Part shown: one piece after another, positions 26,050-35,111 of the stretch
Numbering within the stretch: position 1 is the stretch's first letter
Layout of the letters: each line of letters begins with the position of its first letter
Source: Calditrichia bacterium
GTDB lineage: Bacteria > Calditrichota > Calditrichia > Calditrichales > J004
Direction of reading: 5' to 3'
Assembly (NCBI GenBank): GCA_020635035.1
Contig: JACKAO010000001.1
Span: 310,001 to 374,000 of the forward strand
Length of the DNA: 64,000 bases
Made by a program: the position numbers and the translations under genes
The notes under the pieces: generated by a model
Told to the model about the DNA's origin: nothing
What the model saw: the letters and a program-made list of their open reading frames with translations, nothing else
The model's database searches: none

Positions 26050-27186
26050 ATGAACAGAAGTTTTATTAATTTTGTTGTTATTTTATTTCTTTTAAGCAGT
26101 TATTTGCTGGCAGGTGATGAATGGTTTCGCATTTATGATGAAGGCCTTAAAGCATCCGAAAGCGGTAATTATGAATTAGCAGTGGCAAAATTTAAACAAG
26201 CGCTTGAGATAAAAGACACGGATAATAAACATATCCGGACTTATGGTATGCATTTTATAGAGTATTACCCAAACAGAGAAATCGGTATTGCTTTATATAA
26301 TCTTGGCCGAAAGTCAGAGGCTTTAACTTATCTTAAACTCTCTGCAAAAACGGCACCCAGCGGCCGCGCAGAAGAATATCTAAATAAATTGCAGGGAATT
26401 GCTCCTGTTGAGCCTGCCCCGGTTACAATTACTGAAACCCCTAAAAATAATGAAGCCAATAATAAAATGATTGTTGGTAAAAAAACTGTAAAACTGGTTG
26501 GCGAACGAATGGGTGTTGCTGTTTTACCATTTGAAAACAAAGGTGCAAGTAAGGACTTAGGTGAAATTGTTCTTGATAAAATGATTACAGCTTTATTTAA
26601 TCAGGGACGATTTAAAGTTATTGAAAGAACACAGCTGGATAAAATTTTGCAGGAGCAGCAATTAAGCATGTCCGGTGTTGTTGATGCTTCTACAGCTGCC
26701 GAAATTGGTAAAGGTATTGGTGTGGATGCAATTATCATAGGTTCTGTCGCAGCGGCAAAAAGCGGTGCGATAAGCCTTGATGCCCGTGCAATAGATACAG
26801 AATCCGCAACAATAATTGTAGCACATGATGCTTATTCAGGCAGTGCAGACGCAATGAGTGTTAAGAATGCGGTTGAGAATCTTGCCAATAAAATTACTGA
26901 GAGTTTACCGCTTGTTGAAGGTACCGTAATTGGAATAAACCAGGACGGCACAATTCTATTGGATGCCGGACGTATGGCAGGAGTTAAAAAAGGATTAAAA
27001 TGCGTAGTGTATCAGGAAGGTCCCGAATTAAAGCATCCAATAACCGGGGAAGTCTTAGGTAAAAGAACAAAAATAATTGCTGAAGTGCTTGTAGTTGAAT
27101 CCCTTGAAAAATTTTCAACTGCAAAAATGATTAGTAATGAGTCTGGAGAATTAATTTCGATGGGTGACAAATTTTTAACAAAATAG
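26050..27186 (+). CDS. Exported CsgG/FlgT-like protein with N-terminal TPR segment
   Basis: A 378-residue exported protein. A signal peptide (about 1-21, ending LLAGD) lacks a lipobox Cys. Residues 25-115 form a TPR-like helical segment. A proline-rich linker leads to a CsgG-type domain (GVAVLPFENKGASKDLGE, then FKVIERTQLDKILQEQQLS and GKGIGVDAIIIGSVA). The C-terminal 90 residues resemble the FlgT C-terminal domain (GTVIGINQDGTILLDAG). CsgG-fold proteins line outer-membrane secretion channels or assist flagellar and peptidoglycan machines; which applies here cannot be read. It lies 12 bases before an outer-membrane barrel gene, suggesting a joint envelope role. Confidence 0.75.
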   Translation: MNRSFINFVVILFLLSSYLLAGDEWFRIYDEGLKASESGNYELAVAKFKQALEIKDTDNKHIRTYGMHFIEYYPNREIGIALYNLGRKSEALTYLKLSAKTAPSGRAEEYLNKLQGIAPVEPAPVTITETPKNNEANNKMIVGKKTVKLVGERMGVAVLPFENKGASKDLGEIVLDKMITALFNQGRFKVIERTQLDKILQEQQLSMSGVVDASTAAEIGKGIGVDAIIIGSVAAAKSGAISLDARAIDTESATIIVAHDAYSGSADAMSVKNAVENLANKITESLPLVEGTVIGINQDGTILLDAGRMAGVKKGLKCVVYQEGPELKHPITGEVLGKRTKIIAEVLVVESLEKFSTAKMISNESGELISMGDKFLTK

Positions 27187-27198
27187 GGAGGTCCGTTT

Positions 27199-28335
27199 AT
27201 GTTAATGTTACGTTCATTTGTAATTTTATTGATTGCCGTTGCCTTTGCGTGGTCCCAGGGTAGTCCGCTTAATTTCTCCGGTAATGGTGCCCGTGCAGCC
27301 GCAATGGGGAATGCTTTTACAGGTGTTGCAGATGATGCAACTGCAATTTCCTGGAATCCTGCAGGTTTAACACAACTTTACTCACCGGAAGCGAGCATTA
27401 TTGGTCGTTTTAATTTTAATTCAGCTGATATCAGCGGTTATCAGGATCTAGGCATAGGAATTGAAAGCTGGGATATCGAATCCGAGTCTAATTTTAAGAT
27501 AAATTTTGCCAGTATCGTCTTTCCATTTACAGTGGGAAAATTCAATATTGTTGGCGGTGTTGCTTACCGGAATCAATATGACTTGGCAAGTGAAGTAACG
27601 CAAACCATCAGTGACGGGTTCAATGAGTACGAAATTTATGATGTTGTTGATGGTGGTGTAAATGCGATTTCGCCATCTTTAGGTATTCAGTTTAATGAGA
27701 TGTTCTCTGCTGGTGTTGCAGTAAATATTCTTACTGGTACTGAAGAAGGAGAAGGATATGATGATTATTTCGGCGGTGAATATGATTATGCCTATGATTA
27801 TTCCGGTGTATCTTTTGATATTGGTCTGCTTTTCCGGCCATCTTCAATGATTGCTATTGGTGCTAATTTAAATCTTCCCCATGATATAACGGAAGAGATG
27901 GATGGAGCCAAATTCAAACTTGATGTTCCATTCTTTTACAGTATTGGTACAGGTATTAGAGCGACAGATAATTTATTACTGGCATTTGATTATCAAAGCC
28001 GTGCCTGGTCAAATTCAAAAATTTTTAAAGATTTAGGTGTTGATCTTGATCTGAATTCTATTCACTTCGGTTTAGAATACCTGATTCAGAATGGAAATGC
28101 CATTTTTCCGATCAGAGCAGGGTTTTATACAAATCCTTTGTTGCAAATGGATGATAATGGTGATCAGATTGTTACAAATGTAATAACAGTTGGTACCGGT
28201 ATTGTTATGGGAACATTTATTGTTGATGCAGCTTTTGAGATAGAATCCGCAGAATATGACTACGGGCAAGGGCTTGTTTACGATGAAACCAATATGCGCC
28301 TGACTCTTGGCGGAACCATACATTTTGGAAAATAA
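27199..28335 (+). CDS. Outer-membrane beta-barrel protein, OmpP1/FadL/PorV-like
   Basis: A 378-residue predicted outer-membrane barrel: signal peptide about 1-20 (ends AWSQG), then the N-terminal NGARAAAMGNAFTGVADDATAISWNPAGL segment shared by the FadL/OmpP1 and PorV families, followed by alternating amphipathic strands to the end. FadL members transport hydrophobic substrates; PorV members are type-9 secretion shuttles. The single-barrel length and N-terminal motif fit either. A strong GGGAGG ribosome-binding site lies 7 bases before the ATG, implying high expression, and a terminator follows. It is cotranscribed with the CsgG-like gene. Confidence 0.8.
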   Translation: MLMLRSFVILLIAVAFAWSQGSPLNFSGNGARAAAMGNAFTGVADDATAISWNPAGLTQLYSPEASIIGRFNFNSADISGYQDLGIGIESWDIESESNFKINFASIVFPFTVGKFNIVGGVAYRNQYDLASEVTQTISDGFNEYEIYDVVDGGVNAISPSLGIQFNEMFSAGVAVNILTGTEEGEGYDDYFGGEYDYAYDYSGVSFDIGLLFRPSSMIAIGANLNLPHDITEEMDGAKFKLDVPFFYSIGTGIRATDNLLLAFDYQSRAWSNSKIFKDLGVDLDLNSIHFGLEYLIQNGNAIFPIRAGFYTNPLLQMDDNGDQIVTNVITVGTGIVMGTFIVDAAFEIESAEYDYGQGLVYDETNMRLTLGGTIHFGK

Positions 28336-28359
28336 ATTAAATCTATAATTACTTTCGGA

Positions 28360-28388
28360 GGCTGTCATTATTTGGCAGCCTTTTTTTT
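28360..28388 (+). terminator. Rho-independent terminator after the outer-membrane barrel gene
   Basis: An 8-bp stem GGCTGTCA/TGGCAGCC (one G-U pair) with a TTATT loop is followed by eight T residues. It separates the barrel gene from the downstream tRNA. Confidence 0.9.
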
Positions 28389-28484
28389 ATTCCATATTTA
28401 AGAAATGATAAAACTTCAGTTTAGTAAAGTTTGCTTTTTTGCTTAAAAATCAGGAAATTTCAAAGCTGTTAAATAAATATTATT

Positions 28485-28557
28485 GCCCCATTAGCTCAGT
28501 AGGATAGAGCACGGGATTCCTAATCCCGGAGCCCAGGTTCGATCCCTGGATGGGGTA
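28485..28557 (+). tRNA. tRNA-Arg (anticodon CCT)
   Basis: A 73-base cloverleaf. Acceptor GCCCCAT pairs with ATGGGGT (G-U at 1-72), the D-arm is GCTC...GAGC, the anticodon stem is CGGGA/TCCCG with loop TTCCTAA (anticodon CCT, reading AGG), and the T-arm is CCAGG TTCGATC CCTGG. The discriminator is A at 28557, and CCA is not encoded. It is the only tRNA on the + strand of the window. Confidence 0.96.
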
Positions 28558-28607
28558 CTTATTCGTCTTAAATTCAATGTTAAAATTTATTAAAAAGGAA
28601 AGTTGCG

Positions 28608-29285
28608 ATGCTTAAGCCACAAAAAAAGAAAGTTAATAAAAAAGAACTTAAACATGATCCATTACTGGATTCCGTTTTAAAAGCCCAGACTTTTTATGAG
28701 AAGAACAGAAATATCCTTACATACAGTGTCATTGGTGTCATTGCTGTAGTTTTAATTACCATGTGGGTTTCAGCGCTAATGAAAGAAACAGAACAGGAAG
28801 CAGTGACTCTGTTAGGTAAAGCACAGGTTGAATATGACCAATTTAATTATATCAAAGCAAGGGATTTTCTTAACGTTTTACTGGAAGGATATCCGGGAAC
28901 TGATGCAGCGGATCAGGGTACTTTTCTGCTGGCAAATCTTAATTTTAATGAAAATAAAATAGATGAAGCAGAAAAAATGTTTGAAGAATTTGTAAGTAGT
29001 TATTCAGGTAGTGATATATTACTTGCATCCGGTTATGCTGGAATTGGAGCTTGCCATGAAGCGCAAAATCAATATGCAGATGCAGCCGAAAGTTATATGA
29101 AAGCTTTTTCGGTGGCAGGGGAGTTTGTTAAAGCCGCCGATTATCTTTATTTAGCGGGACTAAATTATTTAAATGCAGGTGATACCAATAATGCCCGTGA
29201 GACTTTTAAACGTATTGTTGATGATTTTCCTGATTCTCCAAAAAAATACGATGCTCAAACTCAAATGATTTTATCCGAGAAATAA
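28608..29285 (+). CDS. Membrane-anchored TPR protein (YfgM-like layout)
   Basis: A 225-residue protein with a Lys-rich cytoplasmic N-terminus, one membrane helix (about 38-58, LTYSVIGVIAVVLITMWV) and a periplasmic TPR domain of about four repeats (EQEAVTLLGKAQVEYDQF, YIKARDFLNVLLEGYPG, IDEAEKMFEEFVSSYSG, NARETFKRIVDDFPDS). The topology matches YfgM-type ancillary proteins of the translocon, but homology to YfgM cannot be established by eye. AAGGA lies upstream of the ATG. Its stop overlaps the next gene's start by one base. Confidence 0.8.
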   Translation: MLKPQKKKVNKKELKHDPLLDSVLKAQTFYEKNRNILTYSVIGVIAVVLITMWVSALMKETEQEAVTLLGKAQVEYDQFNYIKARDFLNVLLEGYPGTDAADQGTFLLANLNFNENKIDEAEKMFEEFVSSYSGSDILLASGYAGIGACHEAQNQYADAAESYMKAFSVAGEFVKAADYLYLAGLNYLNAGDTNNARETFKRIVDDFPDSPKKYDAQTQMILSEK

Positions 29286-30463
29286 TGAACATACAAGAAG
29301 AATCAAAAAAATATTTTCTGGAAGTATACAAAAGAATTCCTGTTACAATTACGCATGGAAAAGGTGTATACCTGTATGATGAAAATGGCGCAGCCTACCT
29401 AGATTTCCTTGCCGGGATTGCAGTAAATGCATTAGGATATAATCATCCGGCTGTAATAAAATCACTTCAGGAACAAGCGGCTAAGAATCTTCACTTAAGC
29501 AATTTCTTTGTCCAGGAAATCCAGGTTAAACTTGCAAAAAAACTGATTGAATTAACACCGTTCGACAAAATTTTTCTAACCAATAGTGGCACAGAAGCGA
29601 TTGAAGGGTTGTTAAAGCTTGTTAAAAAATGGGGTAATAATCGCTCCAAAACAAAAATTATCAGCTTTCATGGCAGTTTTCACGGTCGTACTCTTGGGGC
29701 AGCTTCTATTACCGGCCAGGACAAATATCGTAAGAATTTTCAACCGATGATGCCGAATGTTGAATTTGTTCCATATAATGATGTTGCCGCTTTCAATTCT
29801 GCAATCTCGGACAGTACCTGCGCTGTATTTTTTGAAGGTATCTCAGGAGAAGGTGGAATAAAACCAATTTCTGATGAGATGCTTTCTGCAATTGTCGAGG
29901 GAAAGGCGAAGTATGATTACCTTGTCATTGCAGATGAAATCCAGACAGGAGTTTCACGTACCGGGAAATTTTATAATTTTGAACATTACAGTTTTGTTCC
30001 GGATGCGATTGCTTCTGCAAAAGGATTGGGTGGTGGATTGCCACTCGGGGCTTTCCTGGTCTCCGAAAATTTAAATTCTGTTTTTGATTATGGAGAGCAT
30101 GGTACCACTTATGGTGGTAATCCATTGGCCTGTGCAACAGGATTAGCAACCTTGGAGATTGTATCCAGGCCAGATTTCTTGCAGTCGGTTAATGAAAATG
30201 GTTTGTATTTCAAAAATCAATTAAAAGAATTACAAAAGAATTTTCCTGATTTGATAAAAGATGTTCGTGGAAGTGGTTTAATGCTTGGTTTAGAAGTTAC
30301 TCATTCCGCTGATAAAATTATGCAAATGGGAATCGAGAACAAGCTGATTTTCAACGTTGCCGGTGCAGGTACAACTTTGCGTTTTGTACCACCATTAATT
30401 ATTGAGAAAAAGCAGATTGATGAAGGATTGGCTATATTATCTGAAATTCTTTCCGATATTTAG
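29285..30463 (+). CDS. argD: Class-III aminotransferase, acetylornithine aminotransferase-like
   Basis: A 392-residue PLP enzyme of the acetylornithine/ornithine aminotransferase family. The conserved TNSGTEAIEGLLKL, SFHGSFHGRTLGAASITG, IADEIQTGVSRTGKF and ASAKGLGGGLPLGAFL motifs (the last holds the PLP lysine) are in order. ArgD acts in arginine synthesis and, in many bacteria, on succinyldiaminopimelate for lysine. No other arg genes are near, so the assignment to ArgD rather than ornithine or GABA aminotransferase rests on sequence pattern. The ATG overlaps the upstream stop, so they are coupled. Confidence 0.82.
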   Translation: MNIQEESKKYFLEVYKRIPVTITHGKGVYLYDENGAAYLDFLAGIAVNALGYNHPAVIKSLQEQAAKNLHLSNFFVQEIQVKLAKKLIELTPFDKIFLTNSGTEAIEGLLKLVKKWGNNRSKTKIISFHGSFHGRTLGAASITGQDKYRKNFQPMMPNVEFVPYNDVAAFNSAISDSTCAVFFEGISGEGGIKPISDEMLSAIVEGKAKYDYLVIADEIQTGVSRTGKFYNFEHYSFVPDAIASAKGLGGGLPLGAFLVSENLNSVFDYGEHGTTYGGNPLACATGLATLEIVSRPDFLQSVNENGLYFKNQLKELQKNFPDLIKDVRGSGLMLGLEVTHSADKIMQMGIENKLIFNVAGAGTTLRFVPPLIIEKKQIDEGLAILSEILSDI

Positions 30464-30492
30464 AAAAATGCTCACTAAATGGTATCCAAAAC

Positions 30493-31470
30493 TTGCTTTC
30501 TGATATAATATTTCTGGCGTCGACATTGTTGTTGTTTGCTGTGCCGGTTTTAATGTTTCTGGTTAGCAGATATTCCCGTGCTTTACATGAAAGCATTACA
30601 ACTAAAGTTGATGATCAAAAACGTTTTAACAGGCTTAACAATAAATTTCATTTATTCTTTAAAACAAGTGTAATTGCAGGCATTCTTCTTTCTTTAACCC
30701 AATTAATATCTGTAATGCTTTTTAATTTTGATCTGATCAAGGTTAACAGTCTGTTATACATAGATTTTAAGTATATCTTCTTTGTTGTTTTCCAGGTTTT
30801 ATCATTTGTAATAATTTGCAGTTTACTTCTTTTGTCATTGTTGTATTTTCGCTTTAAGCCGGACTATCGTCATAATTTTCTGCAACAAATAATGAAGAGT
30901 TTGGTTTTTATTATTTATATCTTTAATGCCTTACTTTTTGTTGTTTACCTAAGCCTTTTAAAAGACATAGCTGTTCCAGAGTTGTTTAATTACAATCCAT
31001 TCAGTAATGACAAAGTCCTTTTAGAAATACAATGGTATCTCTATTTGCCACTTATCATAGTTTCTGTATTTTACAGCTGGGCTTATCGGAAATTCAGTCA
31101 TAAAAGAACTAATGTTACTTCACGGATTTATCTGTTGCTTTATTTATTGATTACAATTTTAATTGTAGTTATTTCAATTAATTCAGGAATTAAATATTTC
31201 CAGATATTTGATTTTACTATATATAAGCAAAAATTATTTCATTATACGTCGGCGTATTCCGGTCTTTTCTGGGTATATTTAATGGCATTATCCTTTTGTA
31301 GTATTATTTTTTCCATTTTTATTTTTCATAAAAAGGATAAATTTATTGGTGGACAATTTGCTGTTAGTTATACACTAAAATTGGCGAGCATAAATTTTTA
31401 CAGTACTCAAATACTTTTTATACTGACACTTGCTCCATGGCTTATGCTGGAATACTTCAAACATTTTTGA
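30493..31470 (+). CDS. Polytopic membrane protein of unknown function
   Basis: About 325 residues with roughly eight hydrophobic helices (for example near 5-24, 58-77, 94-118, 136-156, 183-200, 214-234, 257-279 and 295-320). I recognise no family motif. The first possible start is a TTG at 30493 with no good ribosome-binding site; no in-frame ATG lies between it and the upstream gene. An ATG at 30468 opens another frame that stops after 11 codons, so either the TTG is real or there is a frameshift near 30490. It lies between an aminotransferase and a sirtuin. It could be a permease or a cytochrome-like membrane subunit; no evidence separates these. Confidence 0.6.
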   Translation: MLSDIIFLASTLLLFAVPVLMFLVSRYSRALHESITTKVDDQKRFNRLNNKFHLFFKTSVIAGILLSLTQLISVMLFNFDLIKVNSLLYIDFKYIFFVVFQVLSFVIICSLLLLSLLYFRFKPDYRHNFLQQIMKSLVFIIYIFNALLFVVYLSLLKDIAVPELFNYNPFSNDKVLLEIQWYLYLPLIIVSVFYSWAYRKFSHKRTNVTSRIYLLLYLLITILIVVISINSGIKYFQIFDFTIYKQKLFHYTSAYSGLFWVYLMALSFCSIIFSIFIFHKKDKFIGGQFAVSYTLKLASINFYSTQILFILTLAPWLMLEYFKHF

Positions 31471-31498
31471 AACTAAATGAATCCCCGGAGTTAAATTA

Positions 31499-32230
31499 AT
31501 GTTTTCTGAGAAATTAATACAACGGCTTAAAAATGCATATACGGTTACGGTTTTAACGGGAGCTGGGATCTCTGCGGAAAGCGGTGTACCTACATTTAGA
31601 GGAAAAGATGGACTGTGGAACAAGTATCCTGTTGAAAAACTAGCTACAATCGAAGCACTTGAGAAAACTCCAAAATTATTCTGGGATTTTTATAATTGGC
31701 GAAGGGAATTGTTGGCAACAATAAAGCCTAACCTTGGGCATTATGCATTGGTTGATATTGAAAATTATTTCGAAGAATTCACTTTAATTACTCAAAATGT
31801 TGATAATCTTCACTTAGATGCAGGCAATAAAAATATTTTAGAATTACATGGAAATATAACTAAAAACCGTTGTACAAATTGTGACGATTTAACACAGATG
31901 GATCCAAAAGAATCAGGTATTCCGAAATGCAGGAAATGTGGTGCTTTTTTAAAACCAGATGTTGTTTTGTTTGGTGATCCCCTAAACCAGAATATATTGC
32001 GGAAAGCACAGGAGGCATCTTCTGTTTGTGAAGTGTTTATTTCGATTGGAACTTCTGCAGAAGTTGAGCCCGCTGCATCTTTACCGTTTATTGCTAAAGG
32101 GAATGGGGCTTTTTTGGTTGAAATTAATCCTGAAAAAACGGCCTTATCTGCAAACGCAGATGAAGTAATAAATTTAAATGCATCAAAAGCGTTAACGCAC
32201 TTAACGATGATTTTGGACAGGTTGCGATAG
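31499..32230 (+). CDS. cobB: NAD-dependent protein deacylase, sirtuin class
   Basis: A 243-residue sirtuin that removes acyl groups from lysines using NAD+. The Rossmann entry GAGISAESGVPTFRG (21-35), TQNVDNLH, the catalytic His in LELHGN, and a zinc ribbon with Cys125/Cys128 and Cys144/Cys147 are intact. The FYNWRR motif (Tyr-x-x-Arg) is the pair that binds succinyl and malonyl groups in SIRT5 and E. coli CobB, so desuccinylase activity is likely. The ribosome-binding site is CGGAG. The next gene starts 10 bases downstream. Confidence 0.94.
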   Translation: MFSEKLIQRLKNAYTVTVLTGAGISAESGVPTFRGKDGLWNKYPVEKLATIEALEKTPKLFWDFYNWRRELLATIKPNLGHYALVDIENYFEEFTLITQNVDNLHLDAGNKNILELHGNITKNRCTNCDDLTQMDPKESGIPKCRKCGAFLKPDVVLFGDPLNQNILRKAQEASSVCEVFISIGTSAEVEPAASLPFIAKGNGAFLVEINPEKTALSANADEVINLNASKALTHLTMILDRLR

Positions 32231-32240
32231 GAAAAATAGT

Positions 32241-34238
32241 ATGCAACAGAAAATCTTTATTAAGCTATTTCTGATAGGTCTTCTCTTCTCAGGATGTGCT
32301 TATTACAATACATTCTTTAATGCAGAAGAAAACTACAGGGTAGGGCTCGAGAAAAAACAAAACGACAAAAATGAGAAAATGCCGCCGGATATTGTTCGTC
32401 ATTTTAATTCTGCAATTGCAAAATCATGGTCAATAATTGATTTTTATGGAGATAGCAGTCGTTGGGCAGACGACGCATTATTAATGATCGGAAAATCTCA
32501 CTATCAACTTGAAGAATACGATAAATCACAAGAGATACTTGAATCTTTTTTGCAAAAATACTATAGATCAGATTTGATACCTGAAGTTGAACTTTGGCTT
32601 TCTAAAGTATATTTAAAGAAAAATGAGACCGATTTGGCTCTTAAGCGCTTATCCAGTATTACTACAAACTCTGATAATAATGAATTAAGAGCAGAAGCGT
32701 TTTTTGAAATTGGTGTTATATATTTCACTTCCGAGCAATATAGCGCCGCAATTGAAAATTTCTCAAGCTGTATCAATGAGACATCAGATTCAGAGACAGC
32801 TGGAAATGCCCAGTATAAGCTCGCAGATTCATACTTTAAATTGAAACAATATGAGAATGCTGTTGATAATTATGATGAAGTACTTGATTACGACCTTCCA
32901 ATTTTAATCCAGTTTGATGCAGTTATTCAAATGGTGAATTCGCTCTTGGAATTAAAACAATATGATCGTGCTGAAGAAGTTCTTCTTAATATTTTACGCG
33001 ACCAGCGGTTTAAAGAACAGTATTCGATGATAGCAACAAAACTGGCGAATATGGTCGAGTTTCAGGGCGAATATGACTATGCCATGGAGAAGTACTATGA
33101 AGTCATTCAGAAATATCCCCGCACCGAAGGCTCTGCGTTATCTTCGTTTTATCTTGCACAGCTCTATGAATTTGAATATGGCAAGCTGGACTCCGCAAAA
33201 GTAAAATATGATCAGGTTAAAAAAGAATATTCAAAATCAGAATCAGCGGAAGAAGCGGCTGAGCGATCCAAATTATTAGGAGAGTATTTAAAAATCCGTA
33301 CAGATTTAGATAAGGACAAGTCTGATCTTTACAAGCTTGAACATGGTGATTCATCACTTGTTGATAGTGTTGTAACAAGTGTTGATACCTTGTCTGCGCC
33401 TGTAACTGCTGAACTTTTCCGGAACCAGGTAAATGAGAATACAAATACGGGGTTTGACAATGATCCCTTTTCTGATCCAGACAGTACAAATAACACCTTT
33501 GCCGATACTACGGTACAGCAAAAACTCCCGGATAAAAAAATCAAAACAACAAAAGTTGCAGTTTCAAGGGACCCTGCGAAAGTTGAAGAAAGTTTTTTGA
33601 AAAATACATATAGACTTGCTGAATATTTTCTGCTGGATTATCAACACTATGATAGCGCCCTTGTTGAATATAATTTTTTTGTTAAAAATTTTCATGACAG
33701 TTTATTAACACCTAAAGCTTATTATTCATTGTTTTATATTTATAATGATGTTGAAAATGACAGCCTTATTGCGGATTCTTTAAAGAATCTGATCTTAACA
33801 CATTATCCGAAAAGTACTTATGCAAAGCAACTTTCAGGAAAAACAGTTGTAGTTGACAAAGATGATGATGAAAAAATTAAAATCAAGTTTTTAGATGCAG
33901 AAGATTTATATACTCAAAAAAAATATGATGATGCAATCAAAAAGTATAACGAAATAGCTGATCATGATTCAGGCACAGTGTGGGCAACAAAATCACGCTA
34001 CGCTGTGGGTTATATTTATGAAAATGACCTGATGGAAAAAAATAAAGCGATTGAAAGCTATTCTATCCTTGCGAAAGAATACCCCAATACGAATCAGGGT
34101 AAAATAGCAATAAAAAAGATAGCCGAGCCGCCAAAAGAAGAACCAAAGCCGATAGAAGCTCCTGTTGATTCAACGATAGATATGAACACTCTCTCACTCC
34201 CGGACAGCAGTCAGCAGCAATCTTCTGGTGAAGAATAG
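32241..34238 (+). CDS. Large TPR lipoprotein
   Basis: A 665-residue lipoprotein: signal segment (4-18) and lipobox LLFSGC with Cys19, followed by AYYNTFFNAEENY, a start seen in TPR lipoproteins of FCB-group genomes. Two TPR arrays (about 70-350 and 445-640) flank an acidic, Ser/Thr/Asn-rich linker (about 365-440). The C-terminal 30 residues are Pro/Glu and Ser/Gln rich. Such proteins are usually envelope scaffolds. It ends 1 base before rlpA, another envelope lipoprotein gene. No specific function can be assigned. Confidence 0.8.
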   Translation: MQQKIFIKLFLIGLLFSGCAYYNTFFNAEENYRVGLEKKQNDKNEKMPPDIVRHFNSAIAKSWSIIDFYGDSSRWADDALLMIGKSHYQLEEYDKSQEILESFLQKYYRSDLIPEVELWLSKVYLKKNETDLALKRLSSITTNSDNNELRAEAFFEIGVIYFTSEQYSAAIENFSSCINETSDSETAGNAQYKLADSYFKLKQYENAVDNYDEVLDYDLPILIQFDAVIQMVNSLLELKQYDRAEEVLLNILRDQRFKEQYSMIATKLANMVEFQGEYDYAMEKYYEVIQKYPRTEGSALSSFYLAQLYEFEYGKLDSAKVKYDQVKKEYSKSESAEEAAERSKLLGEYLKIRTDLDKDKSDLYKLEHGDSSLVDSVVTSVDTLSAPVTAELFRNQVNENTNTGFDNDPFSDPDSTNNTFADTTVQQKLPDKKIKTTKVAVSRDPAKVEESFLKNTYRLAEYFLLDYQHYDSALVEYNFFVKNFHDSLLTPKAYYSLFYIYNDVENDSLIADSLKNLILTHYPKSTYAKQLSGKTVVVDKDDDEKIKIKFLDAEDLYTQKKYDDAIKKYNEIADHDSGTVWATKSRYAVGYIYENDLMEKNKAIESYSILAKEYPNTNQGKIAIKKIAEPPKEEPKPIEAPVDSTIDMNTLSLPDSSQQQSSGEE

Positions 34239-34239
34239 A

Positions 34240-34656
34240 ATGAAAGTATCGATATATATATGCCTATTGGTCCTGTTTTCTTGTGCATCAAATAGCACTT
34301 TTTCCAGAACGCGATATTATGGGAATAGCACATCACGAATTGTCACAACAGAAGATCAGTTCAGCGGGATATGTTCGTATTATGGACAGAAATTTCATGG
34401 AAAAAAAACTGCCAGTGGAGAAGTTTTTAACATGTATGCACTCACAGCTGCTCATCCCAGTTTGCCATTTGGAACAAAACTTGAAATTTTAAATACTGCA
34501 AACAATAAAACAGTAACTGTTACTGTTAATGACAGAGGTCCTTTTGTTAAAAACAGGGTATTGGATCTTTCTTATGCGGCAGCAGGTGAGATTGATATGA
34601 TAAAAAGCGGAACCGCTGAGATTGTTGCAAAAGTAATATTTAAACCTGAAAACTGA
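34240..34656 (+). CDS. rlpA: RlpA-like septal lipoprotein (double-psi beta-barrel)
   Basis: A 138-residue lipoprotein (lipobox LFSC) with a full double-psi beta-barrel: GICSYYGQKFHGKKTASGE, LTAAHPSLPFGTKLEI, and VNDRGPFVKNRVLDLSYAAA, where the conserved Asp and Arg lie. RlpA proteins are lytic transglycosylases acting on denuded glycans at the division septum; this one lacks a SPOR domain. I take the ATG at 34240; a GTG at 34228 would add four residues with no better ribosome-binding site. It follows the TPR lipoprotein by one base. Enzyme activity is inferred from the family. Confidence 0.88.
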   Translation: MKVSIYICLLVLFSCASNSTFSRTRYYGNSTSRIVTTEDQFSGICSYYGQKFHGKKTASGEVFNMYALTAAHPSLPFGTKLEILNTANNKTVTVTVNDRGPFVKNRVLDLSYAAAGEIDMIKSGTAEIVAKVIFKPEN

Positions 34657-34746
34657 ACAATTCATAAGCATAGTATTTCAGCTTGTGATTTATTGATAAA
34701 CTGTATATTTTTATATTTATACAATATTGAATGGAATGGAGGGAAA

Positions 34747-35070
34747 ATGGCAAATTATGTTGTTTTAAATGATGCTAATTTTGAAAAGGAAGTATTAAAT
34801 TCTGATATCCCTGTCGTTGTAGATTTTTGGGCAGAGTGGTGCGCCCCATGCAGGATAATTGCACCCCTGGTCGATGAGTTAGCTTCAGAATATCAGGGTA
34901 AAATAAAAGTAGGTAAAATGGATGTGGATCAGAACCCCCAATCATCAATGAATTACGGTATAAGATCTATACCAACTTTATTGTTTTTTAAGGACGGAAA
35001 ACCTGTTGATCAATTATTGGGAGCCGTTCCAAAAGGACAAATTGAAGAGAAAATAATTGCACTCGTTTAA
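34747..35070 (+). CDS. trxA: Thioredoxin
   Basis: A 107-residue thioredoxin with the WCAPC active site, the VDFWAEWCAPCR strand-helix junction and the cis-proline loop SIPTLLFF. It lacks a signal peptide, so it acts in the cytoplasm. A GGAGGG ribosome-binding site sits 4 bases before the ATG at 34747. The 90-base spacer upstream is AT-rich and probably contains its promoter, but I could not fix a -35/-10 pair. A terminator follows, so it is likely monocistronic. Confidence 0.96.
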   Translation: MANYVVLNDANFEKEVLNSDIPVVVDFWAEWCAPCRIIAPLVDELASEYQGKIKVGKMDVDQNPQSSMNYGIRSIPTLLFFKDGKPVDQLLGAVPKGQIEEKIIALV

Positions 35071-35082
35071 AAAAAACTTATA

Positions 35083-35108
35083 AGAGCTGCCCCCGCGGCT
35101 CTTTTTTT
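35083..35108 (+). terminator. Rho-independent terminator after trxA
   Basis: An 8-bp stem AGAGCTGC/GCGGCTCT (one T-G pair) with a CCCC loop is followed by seven T residues, ending 3 bases before the engB ATG. Confidence 0.9.
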
Positions 35109-35111
35109 ATT

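Noticed and set aside
30468..30503. ATG-initiated frame upstream of the polytopic membrane gene
   Set aside because: It stops after 11 codons; kept only as a hint of a possible frameshift.
34657..34746. Promoter for trxA (TTGATA with TATACA or TACAAT)
   Set aside because: The spacing is 19 to 21 bases, outside the normal range, and the region is too AT-rich to discriminate.
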